From Blastomussa wellsi (Eukaryota; Cnidaria; Anthozoa; Scleractinia; Plerogyridae), in contig OX393569.1 in assembly GCA_947652115.1 (NCBI GenBank), forward strand, positions 6,260,008 to 6,324,007: 64,000 bases of DNA, in the 5' to 3' direction. Position numbers and translations under genes: made by a program. Below, one piece after another: positions 1 to 9,512 of the stretch. The notes under the pieces are model-generated. The model was not told the DNA's origin, did no database searches, and saw nothing but the letters and a program-made list of their open reading frames with translations. Positions within the stretch are counted from its first letter, which is position 1. Every line of letters starts with the position of its first letter.

Positions 1-2857
1 CTTACTTTATACTGTTTCAGGAGTATTTCTTTTAAAGCTTAAGGTTAGTCACGCTTTGCGTGCGCGTTCGCACACCCAGTGTGTTGTGCTTTTTCGCACA
101 CAACTGACACGCAGCTTTTGTTTTGAAGCTTGACACGCTTTTTTGTTCGACTGCTCACGCTTCTTTCTTCGGCCTCGCACGCTTAATTGTGTTTAGTGTG
201 TCCCGTAAAACCAAAGATTCACTAATGAGGCAAGTTTCAGAACACGCTTTAAGCGTGCTAAAATCGAAATCTATTGTTTTAAGGTGGAAGCGTGTTGTGA
301 GTGTGCTATCACCTTTGTCCCTGTTTTCCCGTGGAGGGTCACAATTGAACTCTAAACCAATCATTAAAACATTTATAAATGAATGCGTGATATCCAAACA
401 GTTACTTCTTACAATGTCCAGAATTTAGTTTCCGTTTAACTTGTGTTCAATTTCATCCAAAGGTTACAATTTACTCATCACCACCTTTTTTCAGCTCATA
501 ACTTTCCCTTAAATTGTCAATTAAATGTTTCAAGTCGACTCGTAAGCCACACATGTACGCATTGCGGACCTATTTTTTTAATTGCTGCCGATAGGCAGCA
601 CTCATATTCTTGAAACAATTGAGAATTTTGATTCCATGGTTGGACACATCAAGAGACAGCTTATCTGGTCAGCAGGAAATTATTTTTCTAGAAACCTGGT
701 GGGCAGGATATTTTCCCTCTTTCCCAATGCTCTGCAGGGTAATTCTTTTCCCTTTGTAACATTTTTCCTTTCTTAGAACCGTGCAAGAATGTTTTTCCTC
801 CATTTGTGCTGCAAGCATTTGCAGGAATTTTTTTAACCCCCTACTCAAAAGTCGGCCCCTTAGTCGGTAGCCAACTCATTGACCGTGCTTCACTTGTGAA
901 CAGAAAACTGTTTATCCTCCCACATATCGGGAGTTTTGACAGGTGCATGTTCGATTCTGTAATATTTGATTGCTCATTTACATTGTCTACCACCAGCACT
1001 TCAGTGTAAAATCTAGCGACACTTTAAAAATAACTTGAACTCAATTAATTCCGCGGGGATGATCCGGTTATAGAAACAAAAACTGCAAACTCGCTCCCGT
1101 ATAACTCCACCAATCGAGTTTTTATTTCAAATTGCAGTTATTGTAAACAATCTGCAGGCCAAAATTGTATGATTCAAAGAACGGAATATTCGACGTCCAC
1201 TTCTACGACTTACACAATTCTGTTCCTGTCATGGAAATGACACGTTTTCTATTTATACAGCAGGAAAGAGAAACCGATTTAATTGCTTGTGGAAGCTTTA
1301 AAATATAAACTATTTAACTTTCTTTCCTTCGGCGATATGGTGGAACATCGACATTTATTTCGCCGTTTTCAGATCCACTAAAGCACTAACGTCTTATGTC
1401 AAGCTCTGAATGTCTTTTATACAAAATAATAAACATCCAGGCCCAATGTCACATGCTAATGAAGTTTGACTATAACGTTCACTTCTTTCTCGCCAAACTC
1501 CTTTCGCAAATAGAACTATTCGTGTTATACTTTTTTAATGTGTTGTTGGGATTTTGCATCTATCAACTGAGACAATTATTCATCTGGTTTAGGACACGAG
1601 TGTCCTTGAAACACCGGTTTTCGCTGAGTTATAAAACACTTGGATTTGGTGTGATAAATACCTGCATTATACCTGCATTATATCGCGTTGTTTCACAATC
1701 GACCGAAGGGAAACGAATTCAGTACTTCCGAGTTGTTGTCACTGCGTACTGCGGCAAAATTAAATGGGGCCGAATTTGTTAATTCTTAAGTCGCCCAACA
1801 CTGTCCCAGGCTTAGCTTCGCTTTGAAATTAAAATTGAATTTAGTTTCTTGATTCAAATACGGCGTACTCCACTGAATGAACAGCGCACCCACTCAGATT
1901 GCGATGGATTGTTCCTTGAGATGAACACTACTTCTGCCGATGTCTGTGTTAGAAGACATGTAACTGTATTGCAAAGCACTAAATGTCAGCTTCATTACTC
2001 GAAAATCGCTTTATCACGACCTGCCTCAAAGGTGTCTCCAGTGTCGACCCTATATCATATTGAGGGTCATAAAATCCCTACAAGACTATACGGACGTCAA
2101 TATAGGCAATTTATCTTTCGCAGAAGATACAGTAGAAATGGTACCCTGCTTTCACGAGAAATTACGTTACCTAAAGGTGTTTGTGTAAAGTATAAAGGCC
2201 TAAATTTCAACTTTATCGCTCGAAAAAATACTTAATTGCAGTGTCTCCAGTCTAATTCACCACTCACACCAAAGCTATAACTGCTTTTTATTAGCTTCAA
2301 ATTCAGCAAAAAGCAAAAATCAGAGCTTACTTGACAAAGATGTCATATTATTTCTCTCAGTTTTCTGCTGCTGATTTTCTTGTCGTTAAACCTGATTTAA
2401 CTAAACGTGTTTTACTGGTCTGAATGGGACCCAGCAGATGCAGCGCGGCCGGATTACTGTCAGCAGTCAAAAGTTAAACAATTGCCTGCAAAACGATGCA
2501 ATGAATTTGTGTTTTTTCCACGGCTACCCTGCACGTACATTTCAATCACATCATTGAGACAAAAACTAAATTACGATGCTCTGATATTTTCCACTGAAAA
2601 AGTCTCTGTCAAGGCGCTAAAAACCGTGTCGGTGCTTTCAGTTCATAGCTGTGTTTTTTCTCCTGTAATAGGCGATGAAATTTATTTGTTCGTGTTCGAA
2701 AAGAAATACGTGCACAATGCAACTGAACGGGCGGAGAGAAACAATAAAAATAACAATGAATAGAACACACAGATCACGTACAAGGTACAAAATACTTCCC
2801 TGAAAACGAACAACAAGTAATCAGAGTTTTGCATAGGAAGTTAAACAACCAATCACT
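1..2857. other. Probable AKAP1 intron or downstream sequence, no supported exon
   Basis: This stretch follows the AKAP1 splice donor on the minus strand and should be intron. I looked on the minus strand for the missing second half of the Tudor domain and did not find it. Three plus-strand open frames (1396-1782, 1849-2235, 2407-2763) have no recognisable domain, and only the first starts with ATG, so I do not call them genes. The first 130 bases are rich in CACGC-type words but form no clear repeat. Confidence 0.5.
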
Positions 2858-2862
2858 CTTAC
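2858..2862 (-). other. 5' splice donor of the AKAP1 exon
   Basis: On the minus strand the exon ends TTGAG followed by GTAAGAG. Without splicing, the frame would stop at the TAA inside this donor. The human AKAP1 protein continues past the matching arginine, so splicing here fits the family. Confidence 0.75.
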
Positions 2863-4025
2863 CTCAACTGTCTAAGACTCGACGCAGCAATACGGCCATA
2901 TCCACCATAATCCAAATATTTGACCTCCACTTCGTCTGGATTAGCTGTCGGCCCTAATACCTGAGCCCTATACCAGCCGTTATATGTGTAAGCCGGCGCT
3001 GCACAGCACGAGCCTACCACAATGGGTTGCGGTAAAGGCAGAATGAGAGGAGCTGTTCCCTGTCCGTAACACTGCATCATGTTCTGATGAAGATCTTGAA
3101 GCTGCCGCTGCATGAAATCGTTGTGCAATTGCACAAAGAAGTGGCCAGCATCTGTAACGCTCGTAACTACAACGTCGAAGTTCGCGACACTTGGGAGCAT
3201 AGCTTGAACGAATGGCATCGTCTGCTGTGGCAACGTAGCCGCGGCGGCGACCATTGGTTGCACGCGAGCGTTTACCGGTGTGCCATTCATTTGCGTCGAG
3301 TTTAACCGTGTCAGCGGGACGCAAGGAAACTTTTCGTGAATAGAATCCAGCGCAGATTGAATCTGCGCACAACTTCCCGTGACTGAGATGATTCTATGAG
3401 TGGAAACCTCGCCCGGCGACTGAGGAATCAATCGAATTTTCGCACCGGATTTCTCAGAAATAACACGCACGTTCTTGCCCTTCCGTCCTATCAACCTTCC
3501 GCACAAGATCTGAGGAAACTCGATTTCCCACACGTCTTTATCGCCGTTTTGCAGGCCTTTTCGCGACTTCATATTTTCCTCACCAGGAAGCAGAGTACCA
3601 TGATTGTTGAAGCCCTCCGTGAAGCTCAGCATTGTGCTACTGTCGACACTCCCTTCGCTGGTCGATTCTTCGCCTCCTGACAAATCTTTGAGTTCCGAAC
3701 TCGTCGATGCTGTGGTTTCTATTCCAGAAACCGCTTGCTGAAAGCTTTCCGTTGTACTTGGTTGCTTTTCCAGCGGATAACGGAGTTCATCCGAAGCGTC
3801 TGCTTCCACAGTCTCTTCCTTTACTCCGGTGATCTTCTTCTCGATAACAATATGCCCATCCTCGACCCTTTGCCCGTCATCCTCGCTGTTTTCATTTTGT
3901 TCATCTTCGAGCTCTTCAAGATCTTCGCCTTCTTTGTTCTTTTTTCTCAGCCACAAAAAGCTTACGATTATGGTGATGGCAGCAGGTAGGACCAAGGAAA
4001 CGAACAGTTTCATTGAAAACTGCAT
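2863..4025 (-). CDS. AKAP1: A-kinase anchor protein 1 (AKAP1) homologue, N-terminal/KH/partial Tudor exon
   Basis: AKAP1 tethers protein kinase A and RNA to the mitochondrial outer membrane. The exon encodes 387 complete codons counted from the ATG at 4025. Residues 6-26 form a hydrophobic segment followed by RKKNK, the layout of the AKAP1 mitochondrial anchor. An acidic linker follows (residues 31-85). A single KH domain starts at VWEIEFP (165-171) with GxxG as GRKG (180-183). The Tudor domain starts near 284 (FDVVVTSVTDAGHFFVQ) and reaches YLDYGGYGRI (370-379). One KH before one Tudor fits AKAP1; TDRKH has two KH domains. The frame could open at 4151, but an acceptor at 4036-4037 just upstream of 4025 makes 4025 the likely start; the second Met (4013) is the alternative. 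The exon ends in phase 2 at a good GTAAG donor. No clear PKA RII-binding helix is visible, so kinase anchoring is inferred from family only. The rest of the Tudor domain is missing here. Confidence 0.88.
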
Positions 4026-4035
4026 TTCAGCCAAC

Positions 4036-4056
4036 CTGAGGGAAAATTGAACAAAA
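4036..4056 (-). other. 3' splice acceptor before the AKAP1 start codon
   Basis: Minus-strand sequence is pyrimidine-rich and ends in TTTTCCCTCAG, with exon sequence from 4035. This leaves a 10-nt 5'UTR tail before the ATG at 4025 and implies at least one upstream non-coding exon, between here and about 5.1 kb. Confidence 0.6.
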
Positions 4057-4151
4057 AGATGCTTAGGATCTATCTGATCATGTGAAAGGCAACGCGAAAC
4101 AAACTTGGCAGTGGACCTTTGGGATGTTTCGTAAGTCAAAATAGACCTCAT

Positions 4152-4934
4152 GCACGAGAGAAATCATGCATACGTTATGTTATTTCAATGGCATTATGTT
4201 AAACTGGCTATAGTTTTGGAATCAACTGTTATTGTTAATACAGGTTAGGGAACTACCAAGACGCACTCCATTCGTTGCGGCATAAAATTCACAGGCTGTT
4301 GTGCACTCTTGTATGTAAATCGTTTTGTAAGGCTAAGTTCGTTACATCGAGACGATGTGAAGCTAAACCACACAAAATAACAATTTCAGTTATCTTTTGC
4401 CTGGTTTTGGGTAGACTTGAACTAATTTTAGCTTAATTTCTCACACGCCGCTGAAGTAACATTGAACAGTCTCGACTAGATGCTAAATAGATCCGACAAT
4501 CGGTCTTAAAGAGTTGGTAAGGCAATTTACCCAGCCAGGTTTATTCGAACTGAACTGATCTAAGCGTACGTACTCACTGGACAACTTCACGCTGGACGCA
4601 TTAATCCCCCAGAGTAGACTTATGACACAGCAGTTTCGTTTTCCGACATGAAAAGGATTTCCGTGACATGCGCACTAACTAATCAGAAATAGGTCTCGCT
4701 TGCGACCAGTTTGGGTTCTCTCCTTCGGATTGGGACTTCAAGTGACAATCAGTTACAGACAAGTATTCCTCACAAGAGTGAAGCATTCGAAATGTGAATT
4801 AGTCTTCAGCTAAAATTTTCACACACAGCCTTCCAAGTGCACTGAAACAAAAGCTTCATCTACACTCAACCTCCTTCCCCTTCGCGTTGATAAACCCACC
4901 CCCTCCACCGTCACTAAGCACACGAAAACGACTT
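4152..4934. other. Presumed AKAP1 5' intron/UTR region
   Basis: No open frame or repeat stands out. By position it should hold the non-coding first exon and first intron of AKAP1. A possible minus-strand donor (GTGAGTAC) lies near 4571-4578, but nothing else supports it. Confidence 0.3.
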
Positions 4935-5095
4935 TTGAACAGACAGAGCAAAACACCACCAATCACAAAAGACACAGACAATCTAGTGACTCAATCAAAC
5001 TTTGAAGCAAATTTATACAGCCGGCACAACGCGCGGGAAAACATGTGTTAGTGAGTCATAATTGGTTTTGGTTTTTAAACCAATCACATAGTAGC
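4935..5095 (-). repeat. Dispersed CCAAT-rich repeat, copy 1
   Basis: Read on the minus strand, this matches 29676-29880 on the plus strand. Shared blocks, in the same order, include AAAACCAAAACCAAT, GTTTTCCCGCGC, TCGGCTGT-like sequence, TTTGATTGGGTCA-like sequence, and CTGTGTC followed by TTGTGATTGG. It lies just upstream of the AKAP1 5' region and supplies several CCAAT boxes. Confidence 0.65.
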
Positions 5096-5100
5096 CAGAA

Positions 5101-5140
5101 ATTTTGGCAATGACGTCACCCTACGCGCCCCGCCCACCCA
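5101..5140 (-). promoter_or_regulatory. Candidate AKAP1 promoter: CRE and GC boxes
   Basis: A full palindromic cAMP response element TGACGTCA lies at 5111-5118, followed by a GC box (CCCCGCCCACCC) at 5128-5139. CCAAT motifs in either orientation lie at 4959-4963, 5061-5065 and 5080-5084. The cluster is about 1.1 kb upstream of the AKAP1 start codon and fits a TATA-less promoter. No transcription start can be seen from sequence. Confidence 0.45.
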
Positions 5141-5238
5141 TACGGACACTCGGAGAGGGGAAGAAAGGGGAGTGACGACCTGCCCTTTTTACGCACGCAT
5201 GAATGTTACACCAAAACATTTACCGTTTCGTTGCAAGT

Positions 5239-5275
5239 TAAAGGGGCATTGTCACGCTGTTAAAGGGTATTTTTA
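5239..5275 (+). repeat. Solo TTAA-type terminal motif
   Basis: TTAA followed by AGGGGCATTGTCACG closely matches the end of the piggyBac-like element at 40973-42150. No partner end was found nearby, so this is a fragment. Confidence 0.4.
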
Positions 5276-5299
5276 AAGAGCTTAAAACTGTCGATGCAA

Positions 5300-6240
5300 C
5301 AAGGGAAACCTAATAATAATGGTCTAATTTTGTTGTCGAAGTCTATAGTACTATATTGAACCTATTGATTCTTGTATGCTGTCACAGATGACGAGGATGA
5401 AAAAGGATTGTAATTCGAAAAACCTTGCCAAAAATCGCCAAAAAATATTATGGTTTGTTTTCCCTGCTAAAATTGCATCTGAATTTATCTTGGCGAGTCT
5501 GTTGGAGCATTTTGAGCACAATAACAGGCACAAAGCAGTGAGTTTGGCAGAATTGACTCAAAACGGCAAAATGATCCCCGTAAACTACACACCACACGTT
5601 GCATACGAACAGTCAATAAGAACTACTCTATTTTTGTCACTTTAATTTCATGTCACTGAGTTGAAATCTCATTCCCTCTTTCGAAAGGGTTCTTAAAGCG
5701 CAGTATAGCTGGTATTCCCTATTCGCGCCGAAAATCCCGGTGGAAGATTTTGCCTATTTAATTGCGAACGGTCCGTGAAATATTTACCAGAACTGGCACG
5801 TCTGCGATAATAGCTGTTTGTCCGGAATTACGGTACCGTTTTTATCAACGAAGGTTTCTTTGGAAACTGTTTTCAAGGTGCTTAATAGAAAAACAATTCG
5901 TACACACGACTTTAAAAACTACTTCGAAATGCCAATGAACTCGTTTGTCGGTGCAAGAGTTGGGCAACGGCTGAGACGATATCGAGAATGAAGAAGGTCT
6001 GTTTGGAACGCTCTGCACGTGCGTTTTATAGTTTTGTACATTTCTGGGCCGTCATCTGCAAAACTGCAACGTGAAATGACCAAATATTATGTTTTCTCGA
6101 GAACGTGAGCGCCTGGCGGCAAACTTTTTTTCCTTACTTCAACGCTGTTCATAGTAATTTAGTTCCTGGACAGTTCGTCAGCATTTTCCGAGTTAAACAA
6201 ATTTCATTAATTGCCAAAGCGTCACATAAACGAGAAGTTA
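5300..6240. other. Gene-free stretch with a diverged short duplication
   Basis: No supported gene. A block containing GGGCAACGGC near 5962-5990 recurs near 6330-6355 together with GTGCAA and GAGACGAT/AAGACGAT words, suggesting a degenerate duplication about 350 bp apart. Confidence 0.3.
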
Positions 6241-6251
6241 TATTTTGAAAT

Positions 6252-6294
6252 GACGTTTTCGTTGCCGTCGCCGTCGTCGTTGCTAAAACTCCCT
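6252..6294 (+). repeat. Fragment of the AGGGAG-TIR MITE
   Basis: GTTGCCGTCGCCGTCGTCG followed by TTGCTAAAACTCCCT resembles the right end of the element at 7595-7954. Confidence 0.45.
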
Positions 6295-6664
6295 AAAACT
6301 CGCTTTTCAGTGCAAAAGTTGCAACACTGGGCAACGGCCAAGACGATAAGTCTACCAATAACGCAACATCGGTTAGTTAATCTCCACTACTGTGGACCAG
6401 TCAGCATTTTTGCCGCAAATACTGATTATCGAATAGCCCCGCACGGATTTAGGACGCATGCGTCCAACACGTATTCCACTGCGTAGAAAAATCACGTGAC
6501 GTTCCAGTCAATCATTCTCCGCCACTAGTATGTAACACGGACAAATCCTCTGCGCGTGCGTTTAGGGCACAGCGCTTGATTCTAGAAAGATACTACCACA
6601 AAGAAAGCAGAGAGTTCTCTGAACCTTATACATACTTGTTGATATGTTTACAGAAGCAACAGAA

Positions 6665-6821
6665 TGGACCAATTTCGATATTTTAAAATTCAGCCAAAAA
6701 CAATAGACCTCAGCACGAGGCTCCGAGGTACAAATGATAGAGTTTATGAGATTTATTCCCCGGAGCCTCGCAGTGATGTCTATTGTTTTAGGCTGAATAT
6801 TAAAATATCGAAATTGGTCTA
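6665..6821. mobile_element. Palindromic MITE, GACCAATTTCG family
   Basis: The two arms are inverted copies. GACCAATTTCGATATTTTAA, a run of AAACAATAGAC, and GAGGCTCCG on the left are mirrored by CGGAGCCTCG, GTCTATTGTTTTAGGCTGAA and TCGAAATTGGTC on the right. The ~157-bp unit can fold into one long hairpin. Open frames in it on both strands are a by-product of the palindrome. A relative lies near 61980-62101. Confidence 0.7.
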
Positions 6822-6881
6822 TTTCTCCGCGTTTTATATGATTCACACTACACAACCCCACCCCACTTCACAAAGATAATT

Positions 6882-7590
6882 AATTGATAATTAATTGACT
6901 ATCAAAGTTTACACGATGGCGCTTTAGCGGTTATCGAGATGGCAGCCGACCCCACAAAACCATCACAACAGTGCATTCTGCACTAATAAAAATTACTCGT
7001 CAACATGACTTTAAAATGTTATCAACGTGTTAAGTCAAAATTAAATACCAAAGGTCATTGAAAACTAACAGGGAGCTACGCTTTTAGGTTTGTCTAAATG
7101 GTCATATAAAAAACACTAATCCCTGATTTGTTTTCGTTAGGTTGCCGCCTTTCGTAAGGCGACTACTTCAATTAGCGGCGTAAACTTGGCTTAATCCGGC
7201 TTCGAAAGAGATGGGTTGTCAAGGACTAAAGGAAAGCAAAAACGATGACTGAATACTCACGTCGCACGAGAGTTACATAGACGGCTTCCGTTCATGGGTG
7301 AGAAGATGAGATTCCTCAGATTCAACAGAATATAACGCCGTTAATGCGACGTTTACATTTTCAGATGCGCAACTGGTTCCTTTCGCAAGAGGAAGTAAAC
7401 AACCCAGAGTGCCGTTGTAGTAGTAAACAGAGGAAACGCCATTCAAGCTGATTCGCTTTTCGCCCATTTTGAACAATGTTGGTGCTTGGCCTGTGGCATG
7501 TTTACATGACGGCGTCGGTACACCTTTGGTTCCACGTGAGAGCGACGAACACGAAATTTCTCTCTGGTGAAAGGTTCGTCGGCACTTCAA
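6882..7590. other. Gene-free stretch
   Basis: No supported gene. A minus-strand open frame at 7273-7593 shows no known domain. AGGGAGCTACGC near 7069 resembles a MITE terminus without a partner. Confidence 0.3.
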
Positions 7591-7594
7591 CAAC

Positions 7595-7954
7595 AGGGAG
7601 CTTAAGCAATGACGACGGCGACGGCTAGGACGACGCCTGCTTAAAAATGAATTTATATTTTACGCACGAATTTCGCAATTGTCTTGATGTATTTGGTGCA
7701 TCTATCGCTTTCAAACATAGCTCTGTAGAAGGACGGCGTTTATTTTCAAACAGAAAACCGAAAATTCAGCCGTCGAGATTCACGTTCTCAAAAGTACTCA
7801 GAAATTGGTCATTTTACGTTGTTGTTTTGCAGAGGACGGCAAAGAAATGTACAAAGAATTATAACGCACGTGCAGAGCTATTGTACTGCTCATAAAATCT
7901 TTTGTTTAGCGACGTTCTCGTTGACGTTGCCGTTGTGGTTTGCTTAAGCTCCCT
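7595..7954. mobile_element. MITE with AGGGAGCTTAAGCA terminal inverted repeats
   Basis: The left end AGGGAGCTTAAGCA, followed by GACGACGGCGACGG, is mirrored on the right by CGTTGACGTTGCCGTTG then TGCTTAAGCTCCCT. The 360-bp element has no coding capacity. Flanking AACA-like bases could be part of a target duplication, but this is not certain. Confidence 0.65.
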
Positions 7955-8089
7955 AACAAGTGTACCACGAAATGCTGGTTGCATCGCACTCGACAGTCAG
8001 GTAGGGTTAATCAACCGTTCAAAATCACACGATGGCGAAACCAACTTTAGGCAAGCTAACCGAATACAAGAGGCTTCTTAATTGCACAT

Positions 8090-8146
8090 TGTCTCTCCTA
8101 CACAAACAGCAACGAGCCAAAGGCCGAGTCGACTTGACATAACCGA
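8090..8146 (+). repeat. Direct repeat, copy A
   Basis: Shares TGTCTC, CTACACAAACAGCAACGAG and GCCGAGTCGACTT with copy B at 8559-8619. The two copies lie about 470 bp apart in the same orientation. Confidence 0.75.
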
Positions 8147-8369
8147 CGTTTAATGTAGTTGTGAATGAATCACCATGCCTGCTTAATTTTGCAAATAAAA
8201 AGAAACACAGAAACAAACACCCAATTAAGAGCTGCGTGGGTATTTCACGTATTTTCAAACCCGGCCTTGTGAAAGTTAAAATTGAAAAAGAAAACAAAAA
8301 TATATTTATGGAGGAAACCCACATTACCTGTAGCTAGTTTTCCGAGATCGAATCAGAGTTTAGATATTT

Positions 8370-8452
8370 CTTTGGAGGAGGGAGGAAAGCTTGAATACCC
8401 TGAGGGAAATCTCCGTTAGAAAGCAAGAGAACCAACAAACTTCACTCACATG
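8370..8452 (-). repeat. SINE 3'-body fragment (TTGGTTCTC type)
   Basis: Read on the minus strand it carries the GTTTGTTGGTTCTCTTG then CTTTCCTCCCTCC blocks also seen in the SINE copies at 45.2, 49.0, 52.7 and 58.4 kb. The tRNA-like head is missing. Confidence 0.5.
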
Positions 8453-8558
8453 TGATATATATTTAGGGAGGTTTCCGTCTGAAAACGTTTTAGGAGTGCA
8501 CAAGAAAACAGCCTGGTAAAAATCCCTGAACAAAACAATATGAGAGGCAAAACAATAC

Positions 8559-8619
8559 TGTCTCTTCTACACAAACAGCAACGAGACAAATGCCGAGTCG
8601 ACTTTACATATAAAACCGA
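8559..8619 (+). repeat. Direct repeat, copy B
   Basis: Partner of 8090-8146. It is followed immediately by the palindromic MITE at 8625, so the MITE may have inserted beside or within this repeat family. Confidence 0.75.
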
Positions 8620-8624
8620 AAAAC

Positions 8625-8786
8625 AATAGAGTATTTTCACACACGTGACAAGCGGCCATATTGATGAAACAAAAGATTATATTGTCATAACAATAGAGTT
8701 CAATTCCCGGAGGACTGCTTTGGGACACCAATATGGCTGCAGTTTCTTTGTTTTGGGACATCAATATAGTCGAAAACACTCTATAT
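8625..8786. mobile_element. Palindromic MITE, ATAGAGTATTTTC family, copy 1
   Basis: ATAGAGTATTTTC at the left is mirrored by GAAAACACTCTAT at the right. Internally GCGGCCATATTGATG is mirrored by CACCAATATGGCTGC. The same core (ACCAATATGGC/GCCATRTTGGTG) recurs in elements at 45461-45606 and 57050-57195. Non-coding. Confidence 0.7.
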
Positions 8787-9294
8787 GAGCAAAACAATAT
8801 GAAACACAAAACAATAGATAGTCCTCACAAATTTCTTGGCATCCTGCATAAACGACACAAAATACAAGTAAGCTCTAGCTCTCTTAGTACGACGTTTATA
8901 TAAATTGGAATAAGCTGTGTCTTTCGTTAAAAATGTTATTTATCAAATAATCAGGGGAGCTTATTACAAGAAGGAGTTTTGCTTCTGAGATTTCGGGGGT
9001 CTTTTTGGGTACGGCTTTTTAACTAAATTGAAGTGTATGATCGAATCCCGAAATTTTGGATGGGCCACTAAGCTCGTACGCGCATTTTAATTTAGTTTTT
9101 TTAATCGTAAAATATTCTCTCCAATTATAGTAATGACGGTCAGTTTGGATAGGTCTCCTTTCACGGCTTACTGATTTAGAGGCTTCTTTTTCAATTAAAT
9201 GTCATTACTTTAGTTAGTACTTACTTGTTCTCTCCAATGGACTCTTTATACTACGTGTTACTAAATCAGTGAAAACTGGAATGATACGAATTAA

Positions 9295-9508
9295 AGGAGC
9301 TAGGTCATCGTTCGTGCACTTTTTCAAAATCGTCATTTGCAATCCTTTTCAATCTTCTCCATCCTCAGCCATCCGCGTTCCTTTTTGGTTTAGTATTACT
9401 CCTTTGGTGTTTTTCTTCCTTAACAAACTATTATTTTTAGGTTTCCTACATTTTAAGGGTAATTTAGGTTGTCGAGGGAATGACTCAAAATATCGTGACG
9501 TAGCTCCT
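9295..9508. mobile_element. TTAA-flanked MITE (piggyBac-like)
   Basis: TTAA (9291-9294) precedes AGGAGCTAGGTCA; at the right, TGACGTAGCTCCT is followed by TTAA (9509-9512). The 214-bp unit therefore has inverted ends and the TTAA target duplication typical of piggyBac-type transposition. No transposase. A fragment of the same right end lies at 28993-29055. Confidence 0.7.
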
Positions 9509-9512
9509 TTAA

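Noticed and set aside
1396..2763. Three successive plus-strand open frames of 118-128 codons
   Set aside because: No recognisable domain and no conserved spacing. Only the first starts with ATG, the region should be AKAP1 intron, and such lengths arise by chance.
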